A stretch of 25,022 nucleotides of DNA from Alitiscatomonas aceti. GTDB taxonomy: Bacteria > Bacillota > Clostridia > Lachnospirales > Lachnospiraceae. Both the position numbers and the translations under genes were made by a program. Below, piece after piece: positions 1 to 7,015 of the stretch. Position 1 is the stretch's first letter; every line of letters begins with the position of its first letter. The stretch is taken from NCBI RefSeq assembly GCF_025567195.1, contig NZ_JAOQJF010000040.1, positions 1 to 25,022 of the forward strand, written 5' to 3'. The notes beneath the pieces are model-generated. The model ran no database searches. It was given only the letters and a program-made list of their open reading frames with translations, and was not told the origin of the DNA.

Positions 1-394
1 CGATAATTAAGCGACAGAGATACTACCAATCTCTGGAACAGGCTGCATAGGCAGTGATATCTTTGAGATAAATGTGTCAACCAATATTGACAATATCATT
101 TTCTATCTCTCCAAAGCCCCGGGCAATCAGCGGTCTTATAACACACAATTCTGCTGACCAGCCGGGGCTTTCGCGTTTTACCAAGTCTTCATATCTAGAA
201 CCACGTCTCCAAAGCAGTCTCATCGATTCACACACAGAAACCACCTTGTGGCTGTTTTATCCCCGCTTCACCTCACACTCCTAAAGACGGGAGGAATAGA
301 GATATCCAGTATTATCCTTTTTCTTAAATCGATAACATTGTGGATTTACAAGGGAGTATCCACGTTTTAAGTATTATTTTACGCTATATTTTTC
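1..394. other. Intergenic stretch, no supported gene
   Basis: I see no supported gene here. A 48-codon minus-strand frame (77-223) exists, but it has no ribosome binding site and no family I recognise. A short inverted repeat (CAGAGAT at 15-21, ATCTCTG at 29-35) lies at the extreme left. The right part becomes AT-rich and leads into the promoter of the membrane-protein gene at 469. Confidence 0.4.
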
Positions 395-424
395 TTGCAA
401 TTTATCTAGTATCGAAGCTATAAT
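395..424 (+). promoter_or_regulatory. Sigma-A type promoter of the 469 gene
   Basis: A -35 box TTGCAA (395-400) is followed by an 18-base spacer and a perfect -10 box TATAAT (419-424). Transcription would start near 431, leaving a leader of about 38 bases before the ATG at 469. That leader carries a good Shine-Dalgarno (GGGGAG, about 7 bases before the ATG). Confidence 0.6.
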
Positions 425-468
425 GTAAATAGCTTAAATCATTTGTTGGCTGGAAGGGGAGATACTGA

Positions 469-1113
469 ATGGACAGTTTACTCAGCCAATTGGGGCTATA
501 TGATTTCTGGGGAACATTATTTCCCGGACTTGTGGGTATTACTATACTGATTCCCATTCTTCCAGATAGAATAACCCAGGAGAATAAACAGGTATTTTGG
601 CATAGCTTGATTATCTATATCATTGCCTCATATTTACTCGGAATTCTGCTGCATGAAACCGGACACTGGGCTCAAGAAAAGATTTTATATAAAAAGCTTA
701 AGAAAAATGGAGAGCCTTGCGATAATTTTTTATTGGATAATTCAGAACTGAAAATGGACGAAAAAGAGGTGTATCTGGAATTATATGTAAAATGGGCCCA
801 GAGTAAACACCTTCCATTGACGCCTACAAGGTCTACTTGCAGACTTTTTTTCAATTACTGTGATTATTACATTCAAAGCAAAAAAAATCATGCCCAGGCA
901 TCCAGAATGCAGTCGCTATATGGTATGAGCAGGAGCCTGTTTGTGTACTTTTTTATAATGCTACCTGTTTTCTTTTATAAGCTTTATTTTGTTGCAGCTT
1001 TTATGTCCTTTGTAGTCTCCCTTATCTTTCTTAACAGAGCATACAGATTTAATCTTATTCGCTTGAAAGTGGTTATGAGAACATATTGTATTGAGCTGGC
1101 ATCAAGTCAGTGA
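469..1113 (+). CDS. Small membrane protein of unknown function
   Basis: A 214-residue protein I cannot assign to a named family. The ATG at 469 has a strong GGGGAG ribosome binding site and a consensus promoter upstream, so it is very likely expressed. The N-terminus carries the motif YDFWGTLFPG followed by a first membrane segment (about residues 12-28). A second lies around residues 43-60, and a soluble, charged loop of roughly 80 residues follows. After the motif QSLYGMSRSL come two closely spaced membrane segments (about 160-200). Together this suggests four membrane spans with both ends on the same side. The gene is monocistronic and points toward the Rpn copy that ends at 1178. Small membrane proteins with a YDxxGxxxPG start occur near phage-defence genes in other genomes, from my recollection only, so a role beside the ATPase/HNH pair is possible but not shown. 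Confidence 0.7.
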   Translation: MDSLLSQLGLYDFWGTLFPGLVGITILIPILPDRITQENKQVFWHSLIIYIIASYLLGILLHETGHWAQEKILYKKLKKNGEPCDNFLLDNSELKMDEKEVYLELYVKWAQSKHLPLTPTRSTCRLFFNYCDYYIQSKKNHAQASRMQSLYGMSRSLFVYFFIMLPVFFYKLYFVAAFMSFVVSLIFLNRAYRFNLIRLKVVMRTYCIELASSQ

Positions 1114-1138
1114 AGTTCTGCATAGAGCCTCACTGACT
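1105..1138. terminator. Hairpin between convergent genes
   Basis: A perfect 9-base stem (AGTCAGTGA at 1105-1113, TCACTGACT at 1130-1138) with a 16-base loop starts at the stop codon of the membrane-protein gene and faces the 3' end of the Rpn copy. No T-run follows on either strand, so factor-independent termination is uncertain. Confidence 0.3.
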
Positions 1139-1177
1139 GCCCTCGCAGACCAGCATCAGCAAGCTTATGAGATTCAC

Positions 1178-2166
1178 TTAGTACACCGTATCCGTTTTTT
1201 CTTCCATCCCCCGAATCACTCTCTCAATCGTCTCCTCATCCCTCTCCAGCTCATCTGCGATCTGGGAGATGGACTTTCCTTTCTGAAGCTTAGTGCGGAT
1301 AAGGCTTTTTATCTCATCCTCGCGTCCTTCCAGGATTCCTTCCCTGCGTCCCTCAGTACGCCCAGCGGCATGGCCCTCCGCGTGTCCTTCTGCGATCCCT
1401 TCCTTCCGCGCCTCGGAGGCGATGGCCTTCTGCATCAGTGCCAGTTCACGCTCCTCATCATACTCAAATATACTCACTGCGATCACCTCCGCTCGGTTCC
1501 TGGAGAGGAAATCCGAAAGGATCCCCTCCCGGATGCATTCTGTGACAGCCTGGTGCACCGCCTCCTGGACCGCCATGGTCTTCGCATGAAGCCTCACACG
1601 CTCCACAAAGAGCATGTACTCTTTTAAGGTCTGGCAGGTGTCCAGAAGCTCCTTGTTCTTCCCGGGTGCGATTTTTAAAACCTTTACCTTTAGCTCCAGC
1701 CCGGGGTCCTCGGTGGGATGTTCAAAGGAATCGGAGATCTTCAAAACACAGGAATCCCCGATCTCCTTATCCCCATTGTAGAACACCACAAAATTTGGGG
1801 TGGGAATCTTTACCAGCTGGGGCGCGTAAAGAGACTGGTCCCGGGTAAGAGCCTGATATTCCTTTGCCGCGTAGAACAGGTTACGGAGCGGCATGTTGGG
1901 GTTCCAGGTGGACTGGTGCTCGTAAAGGTTCAGCTGGAAGTTCACCAGAAAAGCCACATCGTTTTTCATGTTCATGTACACGGCGTTTTCCAGGGTCACC
2001 ACAGTCAGGTCCTCCGGGGAATCGTAAGACGTTCCATTTACCGCGTTGTAAAGGCTTAAAAGCCGGTCCCTGTCTTGAAACAAAAGCCGGACAGGGTGTC
2101 TTTGTAATCACGCCGGGGCTTGGGGAGCCGTGCCGGAGCCTGGACATGGTCGTTCATAGAATTCAT
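1178..2166 (-). pseudogene. Rpn-family PD-(D/E)XK nuclease/transposase, copy 1, frameshifted
   Basis: The start is the ATG at 2166 behind AAAGGAGG. The first ~25 codons match copy 2 at 7016, but a single missing base near 2091-2093 (copy 2 has CTGTTCC, this copy CTGTCC) throws the frame. The remaining ~300 codons, from about 2083, stay open and encode the body of a Rpn / PF04754-type protein. Features are YNAVNGTSY, the LENAVYMNMKNDVAFL block, the FQLNLYEHQS and VVFYNGD blocks typical of the nuclease core, and a C-terminal part with G-rich 4-residue repeats and a short coiled or helix-turn-helix-like tail. Rpn proteins are RecA-independent recombination-promoting DNases, and some act in phage defence. 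Here the N-terminus is separated from the core, so the copy is probably inactive unless translation restarts (a TTG at 2083 is available). The 3' end diverges from copy 2 in its last ~15 codons. Confidence 0.8.
1319..1402 (-). repeat. Tandem G-rich 4-residue coding repeats in Rpn C-terminus
   Basis: These 28 codons encode a string of degenerate four-residue units of the form EGxA / EGHA / AGRT / EGRR / EGIL / EGRE. Copy 2 has only about three units at the same place (7476-7505). Variable repeat number in this part of the gene is a known feature of Rpn-type proteins. Confidence 0.7.
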
Positions 2167-2179
2167 TTGTCCTCCTTTC

Positions 2180-2203
2180 GCAGGAGAACCGGAGATCTCC
2201 TGC
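2180..2203 (-). promoter_or_regulatory. Leader hairpin beside the Rpn copy 1 ribosome binding site
   Basis: A perfect 8-base stem (GCAGGAGA and TCTCCTGC, loop of 8) sits directly upstream of the AAAGGAGG ribosome binding site. The same stem with a changed loop is kept in copy 2 at 6979-7002. The arm TCTCCTGC is also largely complementary to the GGAGG site, so it could mask it. Confidence 0.5.
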
Positions 2204-2305
2204 TTTTCAAATTTTAATAAGGGAAAAGCATAGATCTTCTGAAATGAATAAGAATCTCCAGACGGCCGGACCGGCCGGGAAAATAAGAAATATATGCTTT
2301 GTGCC

Positions 2306-2334
2306 AGTGTAGCACACTTAAAACGGCAGTGCAA
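2306..2334 (-). promoter_or_regulatory. Promoter of Rpn copy 1
   Basis: On the minus strand, TTGCAC (2329-2334) and TACACT (2306-2311) are separated by exactly 17 bases. Copy 2 keeps the same arrangement with TTGCGC. The transcript would carry a leader of about 130 bases including the hairpin at 2180-2203. Confidence 0.5.
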
Positions 2335-2431
2335 GGGTGTACGGGATAAAATCTTTGTGAAACACCGGACCATGGAATAAACAGCCCACCGGGCAAGCTC
2401 CGGGCCTCAGATCTCCAGACGATTCCGTCCA

Positions 2432-3319
2432 TCACCTCTCTTCTCCGGGCTTTTCGATCCGGATATGGCCATTTTCCAGCTGCTTCACAATATCATAGGT
2501 AAGCTTGGAAAGGGTCCGCTTCCCCCAGCCCCTTTCATCGGTATCCGTACCGCTCAGGACCTGCTTCAGCTCCTCTCGGCTGCGGAACAGGTGATCAAAT
2601 TGTTCGTAAAGATCCTTGATCCTTTCAGGCGTGTACATGGCCTGCCGCCTCAGGATATCGCGGATATAGTCCTTATGCATGTCATAGTGCTCATTCAGAT
2701 TAAGGGCACCCATCTGTTTCTCTACCACAGCTTCCTTTCTGGGCGGTATTGGTCGATTTTTTTCAACCCCCAGCGAAAACTCTCCTGTACCGTCGTGGAG
2801 GATTTTCACCCAGTCGTCGCCGTTCTTCGCCTTGATCTGGAAACCCATATCATAGCTGAAGCCCTCATCATACGGGTATAGGATCGGATCCTTCATGGTA
2901 TCCAGCGGCCCTTTAGCCGCATTGCAGACCGCGCAGCAGGGAACCAGGTTATACAGGGAGACGGCCAGATACGGATAGAGGTCCCTGGGATAATAATGGT
3001 CCATCTGGGGCCTGGATTTTCCGCTGGCCAGTGTGAATGTATACTGGCGGTTGCAATATGGGCATACTGGAACATCCATGAGCTGGAGGATCGTGTTCAA
3101 GACCTTCCGCTTAGAAAGATTTTCATACCGGAAAGCCTCAGATAAAAGCTTCTTTTTACGCTTCCTGATAATCCCGGACTGCCAGATATAATCCTGAAGG
3201 GCAGAACGGTCTGCCAGAAGCAGCCGCTGTACCTCTGCTTCATTGACCGTATGCTCTGCGTCATCATGATACAGACTGCGGTAAAGCACCGGACACACCT
3301 CATCCAGGAGGTTCCGCAC
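2432..3319 (-). CDS. HNH endonuclease, PtuB / TIGR02646-like
   Basis: Probable HNH nuclease subunit of an ATPase-nuclease defence pair. A treble-clef HNH core is visible in the first half (about residues 85-140): a CPYCNRQY zinc knuckle, the DHYYPRD histidine box about 20 residues on, then NLVPCCAVCNAAKG carrying the second CxxC pair and the N/K of the HNH fold. This spacing is typical of the retron/Septu HNH family. The gene lies 88 bp downstream of the ATPase gene on the same strand, as in ptuA-ptuB operons, where the ATPase complex licenses cleavage by the HNH subunit. The start is uncertain. The GTG at 3319 has only AAGGA 4 bases upstream, while the frame stays open and protein-like back to about 3435 with no ATG, GTG or TTG. 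Translation may therefore begin earlier from a rare codon such as ATT, overlapping the ATPase stop. The C-terminal third is helical and unassigned. Confidence 0.75.
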   Translation of the reverse strand: MRNLLDEVCPVLYRSLYHDDAEHTVNEAEVQRLLLADRSALQDYIWQSGIIRKRKKKLLSEAFRYENLSKRKVLNTILQLMDVPVCPYCNRQYTFTLASGKSRPQMDHYYPRDLYPYLAVSLYNLVPCCAVCNAAKGPLDTMKDPILYPYDEGFSYDMGFQIKAKNGDDWVKILHDGTGEFSLGVEKNRPIPPRKEAVVEKQMGALNLNEHYDMHKDYIRDILRRQAMYTPERIKDLYEQFDHLFRSREELKQVLSGTDTDERGWGKRTLSKLTYDIVKQLENGHIRIEKPGEER

Positions 3320-3407
3320 CTCTTCCTTGGCCAGTGTATGGAAAAGGCCTGTGGGGGCATTCCTGGCGTCTGCAAGAAACTCGCGCTCGATCCGATCTCT
3401 GTTTTTG

Positions 3408-5417
3408 TTAGAAATCCATATCCGGATCGTTGATCATCTCCTCCAGTTCCCGGATTGTCTGGTCCAGCTCCCTCCGCTGCGCCTTCAGCCGCTGAAGGGC
3501 AGAGGAAAGCGCCGGGTCAGTCCGCAGCGTTTTTTTCATGGTGTAGTTTATTCCTTCATTGCTTTCTTCCAGGGCATGCTCCAGCTTTTCTCTTAAAAGT
3601 CCCTCTCCAACATAGGAAATGACCGTTTTTATATCACTGATTTCATTATTGCCGTTTCTCTGTGTCAGCAGCAGCTCCGCGATGGTCCCAAGCTTTTCCT
3701 GGGCAAACGCCCCCATGGTCCCGCATTCATCCAGAAAGAATGAGTCCATGTAGAGTGTATGGATGTGGTTTCCAAAGGTCTGGATGCCGCCAGTCCGTGA
3801 GGATATATGTCCGTCCTCGTTCTTCCTTAAATAACAGACGCTGTTAGGAGGAAAATCCGACAATATGACCGGCGAATGGGTCGTTATGATGAGCTTTATA
3901 TTTATCATAGGAAGAAAGTACCTGCGGCAGAAAGCGGTCAGCCATTTCATATACATCCGCTGCCATCTGGGATGCAGCGACAGATCAGCCTCATCAAGGA
4001 TCAGGAGCAATGTATTGCAATCCGGAGTCTGTCCGTTGGTTCTGCCGCTTTCCTTCTTTAAATCCTCCCAGATCCCATACAGATCCGCCCAAAGCGACAG
4101 AAGGGCATTTTCCCCGGAGGAAGCACCAAAGGAAAAGCTTAAAAACGGAAAGGCATAGCTCAGTCCCTCATAATGGAACAGGAGCTTTTCCATAAATAAC
4201 CGGTTTTCCTGCCCGGGTATGATCGAAAGCTCCGGCGTTCCCTTATTTTCCAGCTTCCGGATCACAGCCTCATTTTCTTCCAGCCAGGAGATGAAGTCCC
4301 GGGTCTGATGAATGACAAGGACAGCAATGAGGGAATGTCCCATCAAGGCCTGCCCCAATTCTTCCAGAAATTTTTTCGCATATCCGAAGAGTCCGTACCG
4401 CTCTGCGCAGTCCTCCGATAAGAGATATGCATCTGGCAGGCGTTCCAGATCCACTCTGGCAGGAGACGGGACCACGGAAGGTATGCATGCTTCCCTGATA
4501 CAGCCCAAAAGCACAGCTCTTACTATGTAAGCGCTCCAGGAATGCCTGAAAAGCCCGGGAAGCTTCTGAAATATGCGTTCCATCTGTTTCAGCCTTTCGT
4601 CAGCATCTGGAGGAGCGGACACCGTATGCCTCTTCAGTTCCTGAAAAATATACTTTTCTAAATAACTCACATCGGCAGCAGCAATCTGAATGTACTTTGG
4701 AATGGGGATTTCCAGCTCTGGAGCTTCTTCCGGATGGTAATTGCAGAGCAGATGAACGATTTTATAAAGTTCCCTGTCATAATAGATCCGGATCGGGTTT
4801 TTATCCAGGCCGTTATAGTGCATTTCATAATCTATTTGGGAATGGCCTGACAGAAGATTTCCAAGAGAGAAGTCATAGCTGCACTTTTTGAGGTTTTCAA
4901 AATCATGAAAGCTGAGCGAGTGATGGAAATATGCCGTTTTCATATTTTTTAGAGCTGCTTTTTCAGAAGTCCTGCCGCGGCCAGACCGGTGATCCGGGCT
5001 GGCTGGAAGATATTCAAACAGCAGCTCTCGCTCTGCATTGATCTTCGGTTTTTCAAGTTCCTGGCTGTAAAATACAAACAGCCGCTTCTGTTCTTTATGA
5101 TCGGTTCCTTCAAAAACCATGATGCATGATCCTGTTTCTTCTCCATTTGTAAACCGTCGAAGATCATCCAGAATGAGATTCATGAGTCTGGTTTTCCCAG
5201 CCCCGTTATCACCGACAATGGCAAAGCAGTCCAATGCATAGTCCCATATGGATCCGCCCCAGAAGGATTCCAGATAATCGGTATTTTTCTGGACCGTCAG
5301 ACGACTCTGGGACTGGATATAGGACATTTTATAGGCTCCGCTTAAAATGATCCCCTGGTTTTCCTCTGTCTGAAACCGGTTATCCCAAAGAAACAGCAGA
5401 TTTTTCAGAATATTCAT
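3408..5417 (-). CDS. AAA/ABC-type ATPase, PtuA / TIGR04435-like
   Basis: Probable ATPase subunit of a Septu-like or retron-associated defence system. I start it at the ATG at 5417 (669 residues), which has GAGGAAGG just upstream. A longer frame from 5525 adds a hydrophobic stretch lacking a ribosome binding site and is unlikely. The Walker A motif VGDNGAGKT is near residue 50. Long helical insert regions occupy residues ~100-430, an ABC-like signature (GASSGENALLSL) is near 435, Walker B with D-loop (LLILDEADLSLHP) near 470, and the switch histidine in ITTHSPVILSD about 45 residues later. This is the layout of SMC/OLD-like AAA_21 ATPases. The last ~40 residues form a coiled coil, possibly for pairing or nuclease contact. 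The HNH gene follows immediately. No reverse transcriptase is nearby, so a full retron is not supported here. Septu-type assignment is inferred from the pair, not from a search. Confidence 0.75.
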   Translation of the reverse strand: MNILKNLLFLWDNRFQTEENQGIILSGAYKMSYIQSQSRLTVQKNTDYLESFWGGSIWDYALDCFAIVGDNGAGKTRLMNLILDDLRRFTNGEETGSCIMVFEGTDHKEQKRLFVFYSQELEKPKINAERELLFEYLPASPDHRSGRGRTSEKAALKNMKTAYFHHSLSFHDFENLKKCSYDFSLGNLLSGHSQIDYEMHYNGLDKNPIRIYYDRELYKIVHLLCNYHPEEAPELEIPIPKYIQIAAADVSYLEKYIFQELKRHTVSAPPDADERLKQMERIFQKLPGLFRHSWSAYIVRAVLLGCIREACIPSVVPSPARVDLERLPDAYLLSEDCAERYGLFGYAKKFLEELGQALMGHSLIAVLVIHQTRDFISWLEENEAVIRKLENKGTPELSIIPGQENRLFMEKLLFHYEGLSYAFPFLSFSFGASSGENALLSLWADLYGIWEDLKKESGRTNGQTPDCNTLLLILDEADLSLHPRWQRMYMKWLTAFCRRYFLPMINIKLIITTHSPVILSDFPPNSVCYLRKNEDGHISSRTGGIQTFGNHIHTLYMDSFFLDECGTMGAFAQEKLGTIAELLLTQRNGNNEISDIKTVISYVGEGLLREKLEHALEESNEGINYTMKKTLRTDPALSSALQRLKAQRRELDQTIRELEEMINDPDMDF

Positions 5418-5456
5418 AGGCCTTCCTCTGCATTCTATTTTTTGTCTAATATTGTC

Positions 5457-5485
5457 ATATAATATAAGTTTAAAGAAAAATACAA
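5457..5485 (-). promoter_or_regulatory. Possible promoter of the ATPase-HNH operon
   Basis: On the minus strand, TTGTAT (5480-5485) and TTATAT (5457-5462) are spaced by 17 bases in a very AT-rich stretch, about 40 bases before the ATG at 5417. The boxes are weak, but the place is right: just downstream of the kinase terminator. Confidence 0.35.
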
Positions 5486-5523
5486 GAAAAGTCAATAAAA
5501 TAAAGAAAACTTTCATATAAATC

Positions 5524-5563
5524 AAAAAGGACAGAACCCATTTTCATAGATCCTGTCCCTTTT
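5524..5563 (-). terminator. Terminator after the kinase gene
   Basis: Read on the minus strand, AAAAGGGACAG (5563-5553) pairs with CTGTCCTTTTT (5534-5524) with a single bulge and an 18-base loop. The second arm ends in a T-run. It lies 57 bases after the kinase stop and separates that gene from the ATPase operon. Confidence 0.6.
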
Positions 5564-5619
5564 AAACCATTCCTATTCAATTTTCGTAGAGGTACGCAGG
5601 GGGGTCTGTGGCCTAAGCT

Positions 5620-6714
5620 CTATCCCTGTACGCACTCTCTGATGATCCGTTCCATTTCCCCCATCTTTTTCATTACATCCCTGGCCATGTTTAACTGGCA
5701 CCGGGTCCGCACCAGGTTATGCTCCGGGTACTCTGTCCGGAAGTACACGTTTCCCAGAAGGTAATCATCCAGGAACCGGGAAGCCAGCTCCACAGCCAGG
5801 GTAAACACGCTGAGCGGCAGCGTCCGGATCTCGTCTGCTGTCAGGGTGTCCCGGGTCTGGGAAAGAAAGCCTCTGGTAAAGGCAGAGAACAGCTCCATGC
5901 TGCAGCCAGCCTTTTCGTACTCCCTGGAGTCCTCCGCCACATAATTGGCGCCGAATCGGATGGCGTCGCCGAAATCATGGCCCACAAGACCGGGCATCAC
6001 CGTATCCAGATCGATGATGGTCAGAGCCCGGTTGGTGTTCCGGTCGAAAAGGACATTGTTGATCTTCGTATCGTTGTGGGTCACCCGGATGGGGAGACGG
6101 CCTTCCCTCTGCATCCGGGCCATTTCACAGGCCTGGCTGCTGACAGACCGGATATAAGAAAGCTCCTCCCTCACAGACCCGGCCAGGCCCAGAGGATCTT
6201 TTTCTGCATCCTCAAACAGCGTCCTCAGCCGTTCCGGCGTGTTGTGGAAATTGGGGATCGTTTCATAAAGCTGTTCCGCATTAAAATCCGCCAGATTTTT
6301 CTGGAAACGGCCAAAGGCTTCTCCGGCATGCTGGAGCACTTCTGTGTTTTCGCAGGTGTTATACGTCACAGACGGGATATAATTATACAGCCGCCAGAAG
6401 GCGTCGTCCGCATAGATATACGTTTTCCGGTCGGCAGTATGGTGAAAGTGGAGAGGGATCCCCTCAGTGCTCTTTGCCCGGATATGCTCCGTAACCAGGT
6501 CGATATTATGCATGACCTGCTCGGGCTTTCTGAATACAAATGTGTTGACCTGCTGGACAATGTACGACTTTAGTGTGCCTTCCTCTCGTCTGTATGTAAC
6601 CTTATACGTCTTATTCACATTTCCCACAGGAATCAGCTCAGATTCCACATAGCTTCCCTGGATCCGAAAGCTGCGGCAGATGTCCCGCAGACGCTGTTCC
6701 ATTTCCATGCTCAT
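5620..6714 (-). CDS. APH-fold sugar kinase, N-acetylhexosamine 1-kinase-like
   Basis: A 364-residue phosphotransferase of the aminoglycoside phosphotransferase/choline kinase fold. The nucleotide-binding N-lobe contains VNKTYKVTY (about residues 27-37). The catalytic Brenner loop reads VTHNDTKINNVLF (about residues 211-223) with the expected D and N, and the metal-binding IDLDT follows about 20 residues later. Length and the HNDTKINNVLFD wording match the Bifidobacterium NahK/LnpB type that phosphorylates GlcNAc or GalNAc at C1 with ATP, a salvage step to UDP-HexNAc. That substrate is inference; other sugar kinases share the fold. It has its own promoter, a GGGAGGAAC ribosome binding site (ATG at 6714; a second in-frame ATG at 6708 is possible) and its own terminator, so it is a single-gene unit. 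It sits inside the Rpn inverted repeat. A role in feeding the capsule pathway is plausible. Confidence 0.75.
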   Translation of the reverse strand: MSMEMEQRLRDICRSFRIQGSYVESELIPVGNVNKTYKVTYRREEGTLKSYIVQQVNTFVFRKPEQVMHNIDLVTEHIRAKSTEGIPLHFHHTADRKTYIYADDAFWRLYNYIPSVTYNTCENTEVLQHAGEAFGRFQKNLADFNAEQLYETIPNFHNTPERLRTLFEDAEKDPLGLAGSVREELSYIRSVSSQACEMARMQREGRLPIRVTHNDTKINNVLFDRNTNRALTIIDLDTVMPGLVGHDFGDAIRFGANYVAEDSREYEKAGCSMELFSAFTRGFLSQTRDTLTADEIRTLPLSVFTLAVELASRFLDDYLLGNVYFRTEYPEHNLVRTRCQLNMARDVMKKMGEMERIIRECVQG

Positions 6715-6752
6715 GTTCCTCCCAATGCTCTTTTGTTTTTAGTCCGTCCCTA

Positions 6753-6781
6753 ATTTTATCATCATCCCCGGATGAATGCAA
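6753..6781 (-). promoter_or_regulatory. Promoter of the kinase gene
   Basis: On the minus strand, TTGCAT (6776-6781) and TAAAAT (6753-6758) are spaced by 17 bases, about 40 bases ahead of the ATG at 6714. Confidence 0.5.
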
Positions 6782-6847
6782 GGCGGAATGGCTCTTCCAA
6801 CCATGATGAAAATGGCGGAAATTCGTGTGATTTTATCCCGTACACCC

Positions 6848-6876
6848 TTGCGCCGCCGTTTTAAGTGTGCTACACT
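6848..6876 (+). promoter_or_regulatory. Promoter of Rpn copy 2
   Basis: TTGCGC (6848-6853) and TACACT (6871-6876) are separated by 17 bases, the same arrangement as in copy 1. The -35 box differs at one base. Confidence 0.45.
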
Positions 6877-6978
6877 GGCACAAAGCATATATTTCTTATT
6901 TTCCCGGCCGCTCCGGCCGTCTGGAGAGTCTTATTCATTTCAGAAGATCTATGCTTTTCCCTTATTAAAATTTGAAAA

Positions 6979-7002
6979 GCAGGAGATCTTCCGTTCTCCT
7001 GC
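6979..7002 (+). promoter_or_regulatory. Leader hairpin beside the Rpn copy 2 ribosome binding site
   Basis: The same perfect 8-base stem as in copy 1 (GCAGGAGA / TCTCCTGC, loop of 8), with a different loop sequence. It stands immediately upstream of AAAGGAGG and the ATG at 7016. Confidence 0.5.
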
Positions 7003-7015
7003 GAAAGGAGGACAA

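Larger units (their letters stand above)
1200..2353 (-). repeat. Long inverted repeat, arm A (Rpn copy 1 with leader and promoter)
   Basis: Arm A runs from the Rpn coding region through its leader to about 2353, where identity with arm B stops at the sequence GATTTTATCCCG (minus-strand reading). Arm B (6829-7620) is the same unit in the opposite orientation with a 311-bp internal deletion. The arms enclose about 4.5 kb that hold the HNH, ATPase and kinase genes. I compared the two by eye; most of the shared promoter and leader is identical, with scattered substitutions. Confidence 0.8.

Noticed and set aside
77..223. 48-codon minus-strand frame in the left intergenic region
   Set aside because: No ribosome binding site, no recognisable motif, short; likely chance or an old remnant.
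1091..1627. Long plus-strand open frames opposite Rpn copy 1 and others opposite the kinase, capF and wecB
   Set aside because: They are antisense shadows with low-complexity translations (for example Ser/Arg/Pro-rich opposite the G-rich repeats) and lack ribosome binding sites.
2432..5417. Complete retron (reverse transcriptase plus msr/msd) around the ATPase/HNH pair
   Set aside because: No reverse transcriptase frame or RT motif is present anywhere in the window.
5418..5525. 36-residue hydrophobic N-terminal extension of the ATPase
   Set aside because: No ribosome binding site at 5525, the extension overlaps the proposed promoter, and ATG 5417 has GAGGAAGG.
5599..5604. Six-G run (plus strand) between terminator and kinase stop
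   Set aside because: It is intergenic and changes no reading frame, so it is not counted with the capsule-gene runs.
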